Source: DASRFR01 sp035651455 (GTDB lineage Bacteria; Acidobacteriota; Terriglobia; Terriglobales; Acidobacteriaceae). Taken from it: a DNA stretch of 64,000 nucleotides. The notes under the pieces are model-generated. The model was not told the origin of the DNA and made no database searches. It was given only the letters and a program-made list of their open reading frames with translations. The stretch spans positions 1 through 64,000 of the forward strand of contig DASRFR010000033.1 of the NCBI GenBank assembly GCA_035651455.1, read 5' to 3'. Below, piece after piece: positions 50,227 to 58,383 of this stretch. Numbering within the stretch: the first letter of the stretch is position 1; every line of letters begins with the position of its first letter. Both the position numbers and the translations under genes were made by a program.

Positions 50227-51051
50227 ATGGTTCTTCCCAAGATTTCCCGCGGCTCTGGTCACCCTGCCCGCCAGGTCATCGTCACTACGAGTTGGGACGA
50301 CGAGCACTCCAGCAATCTGAAGCTTGCTGATCTTCTGCGCGCCACCCGACTGCGCGCTACCTTTTACATCCCGACTGGCAGTTTGGGCATTGGAGAGGCA
50401 CTGACGACAGGGGATTTGTGCGATCTCGCCGCTGCCGGGTTTGAGATCGGAGCTCACACGGTGACCCATCCGGTGCTGACGGACGTTCATGGCGAACGGT
50501 TGCGGTCGGAAGTAACCGATTGCAAGCTGCGTCTGGAAGAAATAATCGGACGGGAAGTGGCCAGCTTCTGCTACCCGAAAGGCCGCTACAATGCTGAAGT
50601 TATGCAGGCTCTGAGCGAAGCCGGCTATCGCGGTGCGCGGACGGTCCGCATGCTGTTCTGCGGTATGCCGCAGCGCCCGTTTGAGATTCCCACCACGCTG
50701 CAAACCTATCCTCATGAAGCAAGCACGTATGTGAGAAATCTGGTCAAGCGCCGGGCCTTGGCAGATCTTGCCAGATCTTCGCGAGATATTGTGCGTGCCG
50801 ATGATTGGGTGGCGCTGGGAAAGGCGTTGTTCGATAAGGTGCTTAAAGCTGGCGGCACGTGGCACCTGTTCGGCCACTCCTGGGAAACTGAGCGCGAGAA
50901 CCGCTGGGATGCGGTTCGGGAGTTGCTGTCGTACGTGAGCAATCGCCCTGAGGTTCAATATGTCACCAACGGCGAATTGGCCGAGTTGATTCGGTCGGGT
51001 TACCGTCTGAGAGACGAAGCCACAGCTGCGGCGCAGACGCTGGCTCATTAG
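50227..51051 (+). CDS. NodB-type polysaccharide deacetylase
   Basis: I place the start at ATG 50227, five bases past the flippase stop; an in-frame ATG at 50203 would overlap that gene. The roughly 274-residue protein has the NodB motifs: VTTSWDDEHSSN (metal and catalytic Asp), GAHTVTHPVLT with the HxxxH metal ligands, and FCYPKGRYN (motif 3). There is no signal peptide, so it is cytosolic, unlike secreted chitin deacetylases. Cytosolic NodB enzymes act on nucleotide- or lipid-linked sugars or on small amides. In this setting it could expose an amine on the glycan or product for later acylation by a carrier-bound acid. Confidence 0.85.
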   Translation: MVLPKISRGSGHPARQVIVTTSWDDEHSSNLKLADLLRATRLRATFYIPTGSLGIGEALTTGDLCDLAAAGFEIGAHTVTHPVLTDVHGERLRSEVTDCKLRLEEIIGREVASFCYPKGRYNAEVMQALSEAGYRGARTVRMLFCGMPQRPFEIPTTLQTYPHEASTYVRNLVKRRALADLARSSRDIVRADDWVALGKALFDKVLKAGGTWHLFGHSWETERENRWDAVRELLSYVSNRPEVQYVTNGELAELIRSGYRLRDEATAAAQTLAH

Positions 51052-51053
51052 CG

Positions 51054-54000
51054 ATGTCGGAAACGAATACAAGTTCGGAGCAGGATCGCAAGCGGCTGGA
51101 GCAATATCTCCAGAGCCGCAGTGCGAAGCCGAATATCGATTCTCCGGAAATTGCCCGCCGTGCTCCGGACAGCGTTGTTCCTCTAACGTTTGCCCAACAG
51201 CAGGTCTGGTTACACGCGCAGCTTGCGCCCAAGTCTCCGCTCTATAACGAGCCGTTTACGATTTACCGGCGCGGACCGCTCGAGCATGCAGTACTGGAAC
51301 GCAGCTTCAGCGAAATCATCCGCCGGCATGAAGCTTGGCGCACCAATTTTCCGTTTGTGGATGGCCAGCCCGTGCAGAAGGTGCAGCCTCCCTCCGAAAT
51401 CCGGCTACCCTCGTTCGACCTTCGCCATCTCCCGCACGATCAGCGAGAGAAAGAAGCATTGCGGCTTGCCGAGGAAGATGCACGGGTGCCGTTCGATTTA
51501 GCCCGCGGGACACTCTGGCGCGCTCGCGTGGTTTGCCTGGATGACGAGGATTATCGGCTGTTTATCACGGCTCACCACATGATCTTCGATGGGGTAACGG
51601 GCTACGGTGTTCTGCTGCCGGAGTTATCGGCGATTTACGATGCGTTTGCTTCCGGCCGGCCCTCGCCACTGCCCGCGATTCCATTTCAATACGGCGACTA
51701 TGCCGTGTGGCAGCGGCAAGCATTCCGTGAGCAGAAGCAGAAGCTGCACATGGATTTCTGGCGGCAACAGTTGCGCGGCCGGTTGCCCGTTCTGCAGTTG
51801 CCGACGGACCGAGCGCGTCCCGCGACGCAGAGCTTTCGCGGGGCGACGCTTCCATTCTCGTTGCCCGCGTCCGTCACCGCGGGATTGAAAGAATTAAGCC
51901 GGCGGGAGAACGCAACTTTTTTCACGATACTATTGGCGGCTTTCAATACCTTGCTTCACCGCTATTGCGCGCAGGAAGACATTCTTATCGGAAGTATTAG
52001 CGCCGGACGCCAGCAGCCGCGCACGGAAAGATTGCTGGGATTTTTCCTGAACACAATCGCGCTGCGCACCGATCTTTCGGGCGATCCCAGCTTCCGCGAG
52101 TTGTTGTCGCGCACCCGAAGCGTAGTGCTCGACGCGTTGTCGCACGATCAGGTTCCGCTTGATCAAGTGGTGCGCGAAGTCCAGCCGGAGCGCGATTTCA
52201 GCCGCAACCCGCTCTTCCAGGTGCTTCTTTCTCTTGAACCCTCGATGGAAAGCGTCGAAGGCTGGGATTTGAAGCCGATTGAGGTTGAGACCGGTACCGC
52301 GAAATTTGATCTCTGCCTGGTGCTGGACGATCGCACCGATGGCCTGCTGGGCCGCATGATCTACAGTACCGACCTGTTCGATGCCGCCACTATCGAACGA
52401 ATGGTTGGACACTGGCGCGTGCTGCTCGAAGGCATCCTGGAGAATCCGGAGCGGCGCGTCAGTGAGTTGCCGATCCTCACCTCTGAAGAGCGAGATCTCC
52501 AGTTGCTGCGATGGAATGACACCGCCCGGTCGTACCCGGCCACCCTGGCTCACGAGCAGTTCGCAGCGCAGGCAAAGAAAAGCCCTAACGGCATCGCCGT
52601 GAAGTGCGGAGAGCAGCAGCTGACGTATGCCGAACTGGAGGGACGGGCGAATCAATTGGGGAGGCATTTGCGGGTCCTCGGTGTAGGGCCTGAGGTTCGC
52701 GTGGCCATTTGCATGGAACGCTCAGTCGAGATGATCGTCGGCATGCTTGCCGTGCTTAAGGCGGGTGGCGCTTACGTTCCGCTCGATCCGGCTTATCCCA
52801 GAGAACGTCTCGAATACATGATGGCGGACTGCGATGCGAGGGTAGTGCTGACACAATCGCGATTGTCAGCCGCGCTACCGGTCGCTTCCCGACCGGTGAT
52901 CTTTCTCGATTCCGACTGGAGTGCCGATGAGCAGAGTTCTGAACTCGAGCCTGTTGCCACGGCAGAGGACCTGGCGTATGTGATCTACACCTCTGGTTCC
53001 ACGGGAGGGCCCAAAGGCGTCGAGGTCACACATCGAAACCTGGCGCAATCCAATCACGCTCGACTCGATTATTATCGCGTGCCGCTTAGCGCGTATCTGC
53101 TACTCTCGTCGTTTGCTTTCGACAGCTCAGTTGCTGTTATCTTTCACGCGTTGACCACCGGCGCGACTCTGGTCCTGCCTTCACTGGAGTTCAACTATCA
53201 ATCGACCCAGATAGCGGATATCGTCAAACGCAACCAGGTCTCACACCTGCTGCTGATTCCGGCACTCTATGCCGAATTGTTAGAGAATGCGGCGGCCGCC
53301 GATCTCGATTCCTTGCGTACCGTGATCGTGGCTGGTGAAACGTGTTCCCGGCAGCTGGTGGAAACTCATTATGCGCTGCTCGGCAACACGTCACTTTACA
53401 ACGAGTACGGGCCGTCAGAGGCAACAGTCTGGGCCAGCGTGTTCGCCTGCGAACCGAATAGTGGAGCGACATCGGTTCCCATCGGACGCCCGATTCCCAA
53501 CGCCCGCTTGTATGTCCTTGATCGTAACCGGCAACCCGTTCCCATTGGTGTAGCAGGAGAGCTGTACATAGGGGGGGCAGGGGTTGCGCGCGGATATCTG
53601 GAGCGGCCCCAAGTGAGCGCGGAAAGGTTCATGCCCGATCCGTTCGTCGAGGACGCCGCGGCCCGCATGTATCGCACCGGGGACTTGGCGCGATATCTGT
53701 CGGACGGGAATCTGGAATTTCTCGGACGCATCGATCAGCAGGTCAAGATTCGCGGCTTGCGGATCGAACTGGGAGAGATTGAAGCGAACCTCGCCGAGCA
53801 CCCGGACGTGCGCGAAGCCGCAATCATTTCCGACCTGGACAATTCAGATATGCGGTTGATTGCGTACGTCATCGCGCGGCAGGAATATGCGACGTCGGCT
53901 GCGGAATTGCGTTCGTTCCTGAAAGCACGTCTGCCCGGATACATGGTTCCGTCCACCTTTTTATTCGTATCCTCACTGCTTCGCACGCCGAATGGAAAAC

Positions 54001-55136
54001 TCGACCGTGAAGCTTTGCCCATTCCGATCGCGGAAGAAAATGAGCGCGCCGCACCGGTAGCGCCTCGGGATGAGGCCGAGCAAAAACTTGCTGGGATCTG
54101 GCGAGAGGTTTTCGAAAAAGACATTCCTAGTGTTACGCAAGACTTTTTCGAACTCGGAGGACACTCGCTGCTCGCCGCGAACCTGCTCGATCGCATCGAG
54201 AAAGAATTTGGCCAGCCTTTATCACTGGCGTTTGTGTTCGAGGCACCTACGATCGAATTGATGGCGGAGGTTCTGCGCAGACCTCAGGAAGCTTTGCGCT
54301 CGCGTGCAATTATCCCTATTCAGGCGAAAGGATCACGTGTGCCGCTGTTCTGGATTCGCGGTGGACCGCGTTTCCGATTGCTTGCTCAGCGCCTGGGTCC
54401 CGACCAGCCGTTCCTTGGTTTGGATTTGCCTTTCTGGGAGGCGACAAAGCTGCGTGCGCCTTATCGGCTCGAAGACATTGCCGCGTACCTAGTGCGAGCC
54501 ATGCGCGAAGTGCAACCCCACGGACCGTATGCCATTGCGGGCCTGTGCGTCAATGCCGTGGTCGCCTACGAAGTTGCCCAGCAGTTGATGGAACAGGGTG
54601 AAGAAGTGGCTCTCCTGGCGATGCTGGACGCGCACAATCAGGCGTTCTATAAAAATCCACTCACCGATGGCCGCTACTCCGGACGCATTAAGTATCACAT
54701 CACCAATCTTTTTCAGTCGGAAGGAAAGGAACGGCCGGCCTATCTTGCGGGATTGATGGATGAGGCCCGGCGCAAAATTGAGCGTACGGTATGGCAGCTT
54801 TCATCGGACAGCGGAAAGAATGCCAATGGCAAGCCTCACAACACGGATTTCGTGGTCCATCCGGCTTTTCACCGCTATGAACCGCGGCCTTACGCGGGAA
54901 AGATCGTGCTGCTGCAGTCCAGCGACTGGCCGACGGGCCCTTATTTCGACTTTCAACTCGGCTGGCGCGACCTGGTGAGGGGAATCGAATTTTACCGCAT
55001 ACCGGGTAACCACCCTGGGATGTTCATTGAGCCGAACGTGAACCGCGTCGCGGAGATTCTGTCGCAGCACCTTTGCCAAATTGGAGTCCAAAGTCCCGGA
55101 GAGGTTTGGGCGGCTAGAGAGAAAGCGGCACCTTAG
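51054..55136 (+). CDS. NRPS module C-A-PCP-TE with Cys-type thioesterase
   Basis: This 1360-residue protein is the only one in the locus with a condensation domain (about 40-470), whose catalytic HHMIFDGVTG (His174-His175) is intact. The A domain (about 480-1000) has LAYVIYTSGSTGGPKGVEVT, YNEYGPSEATVWAS and a code of about D-S-A-L-I-A-E-V-W-K (Asp690 anchor), whose substrate I cannot name. PCP Ser1038 lies in DFFELGGHSLLAA. The C-terminal thioesterase (about 1095-1345) has GLCVNA where GYSFG is expected, so the nucleophile is Cys1165; the Asp in LLAMLDAHN and the His in PGNHPGMF remain. I recall Cys-type NRPS thioesterases that form strained rings (obafluorin, sulfazecin). Confidence 0.93.
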   Translation: MSETNTSSEQDRKRLEQYLQSRSAKPNIDSPEIARRAPDSVVPLTFAQQQVWLHAQLAPKSPLYNEPFTIYRRGPLEHAVLERSFSEIIRRHEAWRTNFPFVDGQPVQKVQPPSEIRLPSFDLRHLPHDQREKEALRLAEEDARVPFDLARGTLWRARVVCLDDEDYRLFITAHHMIFDGVTGYGVLLPELSAIYDAFASGRPSPLPAIPFQYGDYAVWQRQAFREQKQKLHMDFWRQQLRGRLPVLQLPTDRARPATQSFRGATLPFSLPASVTAGLKELSRRENATFFTILLAAFNTLLHRYCAQEDILIGSISAGRQQPRTERLLGFFLNTIALRTDLSGDPSFRELLSRTRSVVLDALSHDQVPLDQVVREVQPERDFSRNPLFQVLLSLEPSMESVEGWDLKPIEVETGTAKFDLCLVLDDRTDGLLGRMIYSTDLFDAATIERMVGHWRVLLEGILENPERRVSELPILTSEERDLQLLRWNDTARSYPATLAHEQFAAQAKKSPNGIAVKCGEQQLTYAELEGRANQLGRHLRVLGVGPEVRVAICMERSVEMIVGMLAVLKAGGAYVPLDPAYPRERLEYMMADCDARVVLTQSRLSAALPVASRPVIFLDSDWSADEQSSELEPVATAEDLAYVIYTSGSTGGPKGVEVTHRNLAQSNHARLDYYRVPLSAYLLLSSFAFDSSVAVIFHALTTGATLVLPSLEFNYQSTQIADIVKRNQVSHLLLIPALYAELLENAAAADLDSLRTVIVAGETCSRQLVETHYALLGNTSLYNEYGPSEATVWASVFACEPNSGATSVPIGRPIPNARLYVLDRNRQPVPIGVAGELYIGGAGVARGYLERPQVSAERFMPDPFVEDAAARMYRTGDLARYLSDGNLEFLGRIDQQVKIRGLRIELGEIEANLAEHPDVREAAIISDLDNSDMRLIAYVIARQEYATSAAELRSFLKARLPGYMVPSTFLFVSSLLRTPNGKLDREALPIPIAEENERAAPVAPRDEAEQKLAGIWREVFEKDIPSVTQDFFELGGHSLLAANLLDRIEKEFGQPLSLAFVFEAPTIELMAEVLRRPQEALRSRAIIPIQAKGSRVPLFWIRGGPRFRLLAQRLGPDQPFLGLDLPFWEATKLRAPYRLEDIAAYLVRAMREVQPHGPYAIAGLCVNAVVAYEVAQQLMEQGEEVALLAMLDAHNQAFYKNPLTDGRYSGRIKYHITNLFQSEGKERPAYLAGLMDEARRKIERTVWQLSSDSGKNANGKPHNTDFVVHPAFHRYEPRPYAGKIVLLQSSDWPTGPYFDFQLGWRDLVRGIEFYRIPGNHPGMFIEPNVNRVAEILSQHLCQIGVQSPGEVWAAREKAAP

Positions 55137-55290
55137 ATATACTCCCTTCATATCCCCCCCAACCGGAGATCCTCCGGACAGGTTCATCAGGAGAGAAATT
55201 TAGAAATACAGTGGGCAGCGTGCGGTTCCCCGCCATCCCGCCTACCCGTATTGCTCGGCTTGCGTATCTCACATTCTGTTGGAGGCGTTC

Positions 55291-58146
55291 GTGATCTTCA
55301 CCTCGACGACCGGTAGTTCGGCCCGCAGACACGTCAGCAAGCACCTCAGCAGGTTGACGGTGGGGCTCGGAATGGCTGCAATCGTTGCGCTGTCTGCCTT
55401 TGCTGCGCAGTCGCCAAACATAATCAATACCTACGTAGGAGGCGCCACGCCGCCGACCGCGCCGCTGAGCGCTGATCTACCCGGACCGACCGCAGCGGTA
55501 AAGGATGCTGCCGGTAATACCTATATCGCGGCTCCCACGTCGTCGTACATCTTTAAACTGAGTTCTGACGGCAGCACGCTGAGTGTATACACGGGCCAGG
55601 GGTACGGCGGGTACGGTGGCGATGGCGGACCGGCGGCGGCAGCAGTGGTTTCGAATCCCAATGCCATTGTCTTTGACAGCAAAGGAAACCTGTTTTTCGC
55701 CGATTACGGAAACTCGCGCATTCGGCGGGTGGATGCGACCACGGGTTCGATCACCACTTACGCGGGCAGCGGCCAAAAATGCGCGCACTCTACCAACGTG
55801 TGCGGAGATGGCGGCCCCGCCACCCAAGCTTCACTGAATCTTCCCGAGGCGCTGGCGCTTGATAGCGCGGGTAACCTGTACATAGCCGACGCGAACGATA
55901 ACCGTATTCGCAAGGTCGATGCCACGACGCAAAACATTTCGACAGTAGCTGGATCCGGTAACGTCTGCGCAAATCCCACGACGGCCTGCGGCGACGGCGG
56001 TGCTGCTACGGCAGCCAACCTGGATTTTCCAGAAGGCCTGGCAGTCGACTCCTCGAATAACATTTACATCGCGGATACGTACGATCACCGGATCCGCATC
56101 GTCTCGGCAGCCACGGGAATAATAAGTGCTTTTGCTGGAAACGGCGGCGCTTGCCTCGATCCGACGCGGGCTTGCGGCGATGGGCAGTTAGCCGTAAATG
56201 CGAATCTTCGGCGACCGCAGGGTGTTTGGGTCGACAGCTCCAACAATGTTTACATTGCCGACACTCAGGATCACCGCTTGCGGTTCGTCAATGCGTCTAC
56301 GCAGATCATCAACACCATGGCTGGCACCGGTCACCAGGGTTTCGCGGGTGATGGCCAGCAGGCTACCGCGGCACAGCTCAATGTTCCGGTGGGCGTTTTC
56401 GTGGATGGTTCCGGGACCGTCACCATCGCCGACACAGGGAACCAGCGCATTCGACAGATCAACGCTTCCACGGGCGTCATCTCTACCATTGCAGGTGGCG
56501 GCAACGGGGGAGATGGTGGCCCGGCCCTTAGCGCGACCTTGGCCGGACCTTACGGGGTTGCCGAAGATGCCTCGGGAAACATCTACGTCGTAGATCAATT
56601 CAATAATCGCGTTCGTAAAGTTACCAGCCCGTTGAGCAATGGCACCATCACCACCATCGCGGGCACCGGCATTATAGGATTCAGTGGCGACGGCGGCTCC
56701 GCGCTCAACGCGACTTTCAACCAGCCGACTACGGTTGCAATTGACGGGGCGGGTAACCTCTACATCGCCGATGTCAATAATTTTGTCATCCGGAAAATCG
56801 ACACTGCCGGAAACATAAGCACCGTGGCTGGAACGCCCGGCCAGACCTGCTTCCCGAGTACGGCGAAGTGTGGAGACGGCGGACCCGCTACCAGCGCGTT
56901 GTTTGCTTATCCGATCAGCGCAACCGTTGACAGTGCCGGCAACCTTTACATCGCGGACTATTATGGCTACCGCGTCCGCAAGGTTACTGCGTCAACCGGG
57001 ATCATCAGCACCGTCGCCGGAACTGGTCAAAGCGGTTACAAAGGTGATGGCGGTCCGGCCACCTCGGCTTTGCTGAATCACCCCTCGTCGCTTGCTCTCG
57101 ACAACGCCGGCAACCTTTACATCTCCGATCAGTACAACATGCATATCCGCAAGGTGAATAGTTCCGGAACCATCAGCAATTACGCGCTCACCGGGAAGGC
57201 GGCTCTCACCGGCGATGGAGGGCCTGCTACGAGCGGCAGCATGTGGAACCCGCTGGCCCTGGCAATAGATCCTTCGAACAACGTGTTCGTCAGTGGCGGC
57301 AATGACAATACGGTGCAAATCATTTCCGCTGCCACCGGTATCTGGGGCACAGTTGCCGGAAACAAGACCATGGCTTCGGTCGGCGGCTTCAGCGGTGACG
57401 GCGGTCCGGCACAACAGGCGCGACTGGCGAACGCCGGCGCGAGCGTTGATGGACAAGGCAATCTCTATATTGCGGATGCCGGCAACAACCGCGTCCGTTA
57501 TGTCCAACTAGCGCCCGCGCTGTCGGTTCCCGCTGCGCCTCTTAACTTCGGCAGCTGGCCGTTGAATACCAAGAGCACGGCCAAGGTCGACGCGATCACC
57601 AGTTCCGGCGGTCTCGATCTGAACCTCAGTTCTATTACTTTCACGGGCACGAATGCCGGCGACTTCTCGCAGACCAACACTTGCCCGGGCATTCCCGGAC
57701 TACTCGGTCCGAACGTCACTTGCAATGTCAGCGTGTTCTTTACGCCGAGCGGTTACGGCAAACGCACGGCTACGCTTACCTTCACTGACAACGCCGGCAA
57801 CAGCCCGCAAACCGTTTCACTGAGTGGTTCCGGGCCGGACTTCTCGATCTCGGCCAATCCGACCAGCCTGACCATCACGCACGGGAACGCGGGGAGTTCG
57901 ACGTTGACGCTTACTCCGTCCGGTCAATTTAACCAGACGATCAGCTTGACGTTTACGGGTTGCCCGAGCAATGCAACCTGCAGCATCACGCCCAATTCGG
58001 TGACGTTGGATGGGATCCACGCCGCCACCGCGATTCTCAACGTCCAGACGGCGTCGAACACACCGGCTGGCAATTACAAGGTGACAGCGACTGGAACCTT
58101 CAGTCCCCTGCGGCATCCGGCGGCGGTGAATGTGACGGTGCAATAG
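55291..58146 (+). CDS. Secreted NHL-repeat propeller protein with anchor-D domain
   Basis: GTG 55291, with GGAGG five bases upstream, is preferred over TTG 55279; about 951 residues. A signal peptide ends near ALSAFAAQS. Eleven NHL units follow, each of the form GDGGPATxAxL...GNLYIADxxNxRIRKV...TGxISTVAGxG, enough for two propellers (about 45-750). Then comes a choice-of-anchor-D (ASPM/SPD-2-like) domain beginning LNFGSWPLNTKSTAKV, and a last beta-domain (FSISANPTSLTITHGNAGSS). Several repeats carry a paired Cys insert that may form disulfides. It is an extracellular binding or adhesion protein, 155 bases after the NRPS locus; no catalytic residues are apparent. Confidence 0.9.
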   Translation: MIFTSTTGSSARRHVSKHLSRLTVGLGMAAIVALSAFAAQSPNIINTYVGGATPPTAPLSADLPGPTAAVKDAAGNTYIAAPTSSYIFKLSSDGSTLSVYTGQGYGGYGGDGGPAAAAVVSNPNAIVFDSKGNLFFADYGNSRIRRVDATTGSITTYAGSGQKCAHSTNVCGDGGPATQASLNLPEALALDSAGNLYIADANDNRIRKVDATTQNISTVAGSGNVCANPTTACGDGGAATAANLDFPEGLAVDSSNNIYIADTYDHRIRIVSAATGIISAFAGNGGACLDPTRACGDGQLAVNANLRRPQGVWVDSSNNVYIADTQDHRLRFVNASTQIINTMAGTGHQGFAGDGQQATAAQLNVPVGVFVDGSGTVTIADTGNQRIRQINASTGVISTIAGGGNGGDGGPALSATLAGPYGVAEDASGNIYVVDQFNNRVRKVTSPLSNGTITTIAGTGIIGFSGDGGSALNATFNQPTTVAIDGAGNLYIADVNNFVIRKIDTAGNISTVAGTPGQTCFPSTAKCGDGGPATSALFAYPISATVDSAGNLYIADYYGYRVRKVTASTGIISTVAGTGQSGYKGDGGPATSALLNHPSSLALDNAGNLYISDQYNMHIRKVNSSGTISNYALTGKAALTGDGGPATSGSMWNPLALAIDPSNNVFVSGGNDNTVQIISAATGIWGTVAGNKTMASVGGFSGDGGPAQQARLANAGASVDGQGNLYIADAGNNRVRYVQLAPALSVPAAPLNFGSWPLNTKSTAKVDAITSSGGLDLNLSSITFTGTNAGDFSQTNTCPGIPGLLGPNVTCNVSVFFTPSGYGKRTATLTFTDNAGNSPQTVSLSGSGPDFSISANPTSLTITHGNAGSSTLTLTPSGQFNQTISLTFTGCPSNATCSITPNSVTLDGIHAATAILNVQTASNTPAGNYKVTATGTFSPLRHPAAVNVTVQ

Positions 58147-58156
58147 TTGGTCAGTG

Positions 58157-58180
58157 GGACGGCGTTGGCTAACGCCGTCC
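58157..58180 (+). terminator. Strong hairpin after the NHL gene
   Basis: GGACGGCGTT and AACGCCGTCC form a perfect 10-bp stem with a GGCT tetraloop, 11 bases past the NHL stop. No T-run follows, so it may be a Rho-assisted terminator or mRNA end protector. Confidence 0.55.
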
Positions 58181-58383
58181 GCCTCCCTCGATGGCAGTTT
58201 GCAAGATCTTGCAACCGGAGTCTGAGAAGAAAAGCTCCAGTCTGCGGGGCGTCTAGGCAACATGGGATGATGGTGATACACTCCGGCGGCGAGGAATGTG
58301 ACTTCGCATACGAAGTACGCTGTGATTCCCTCAACCCGAATTTCTCCCCAATGAAAGCAGCTCAATCAAATAAGAGGCCAGGT

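Noticed and set aside
55163..55177. CCGGAG/CTCCGG hairpin after the last NRPS gene as a terminator
   Set aside because: Only six base pairs with a three-base loop and no T-run; not enough to call a terminator.
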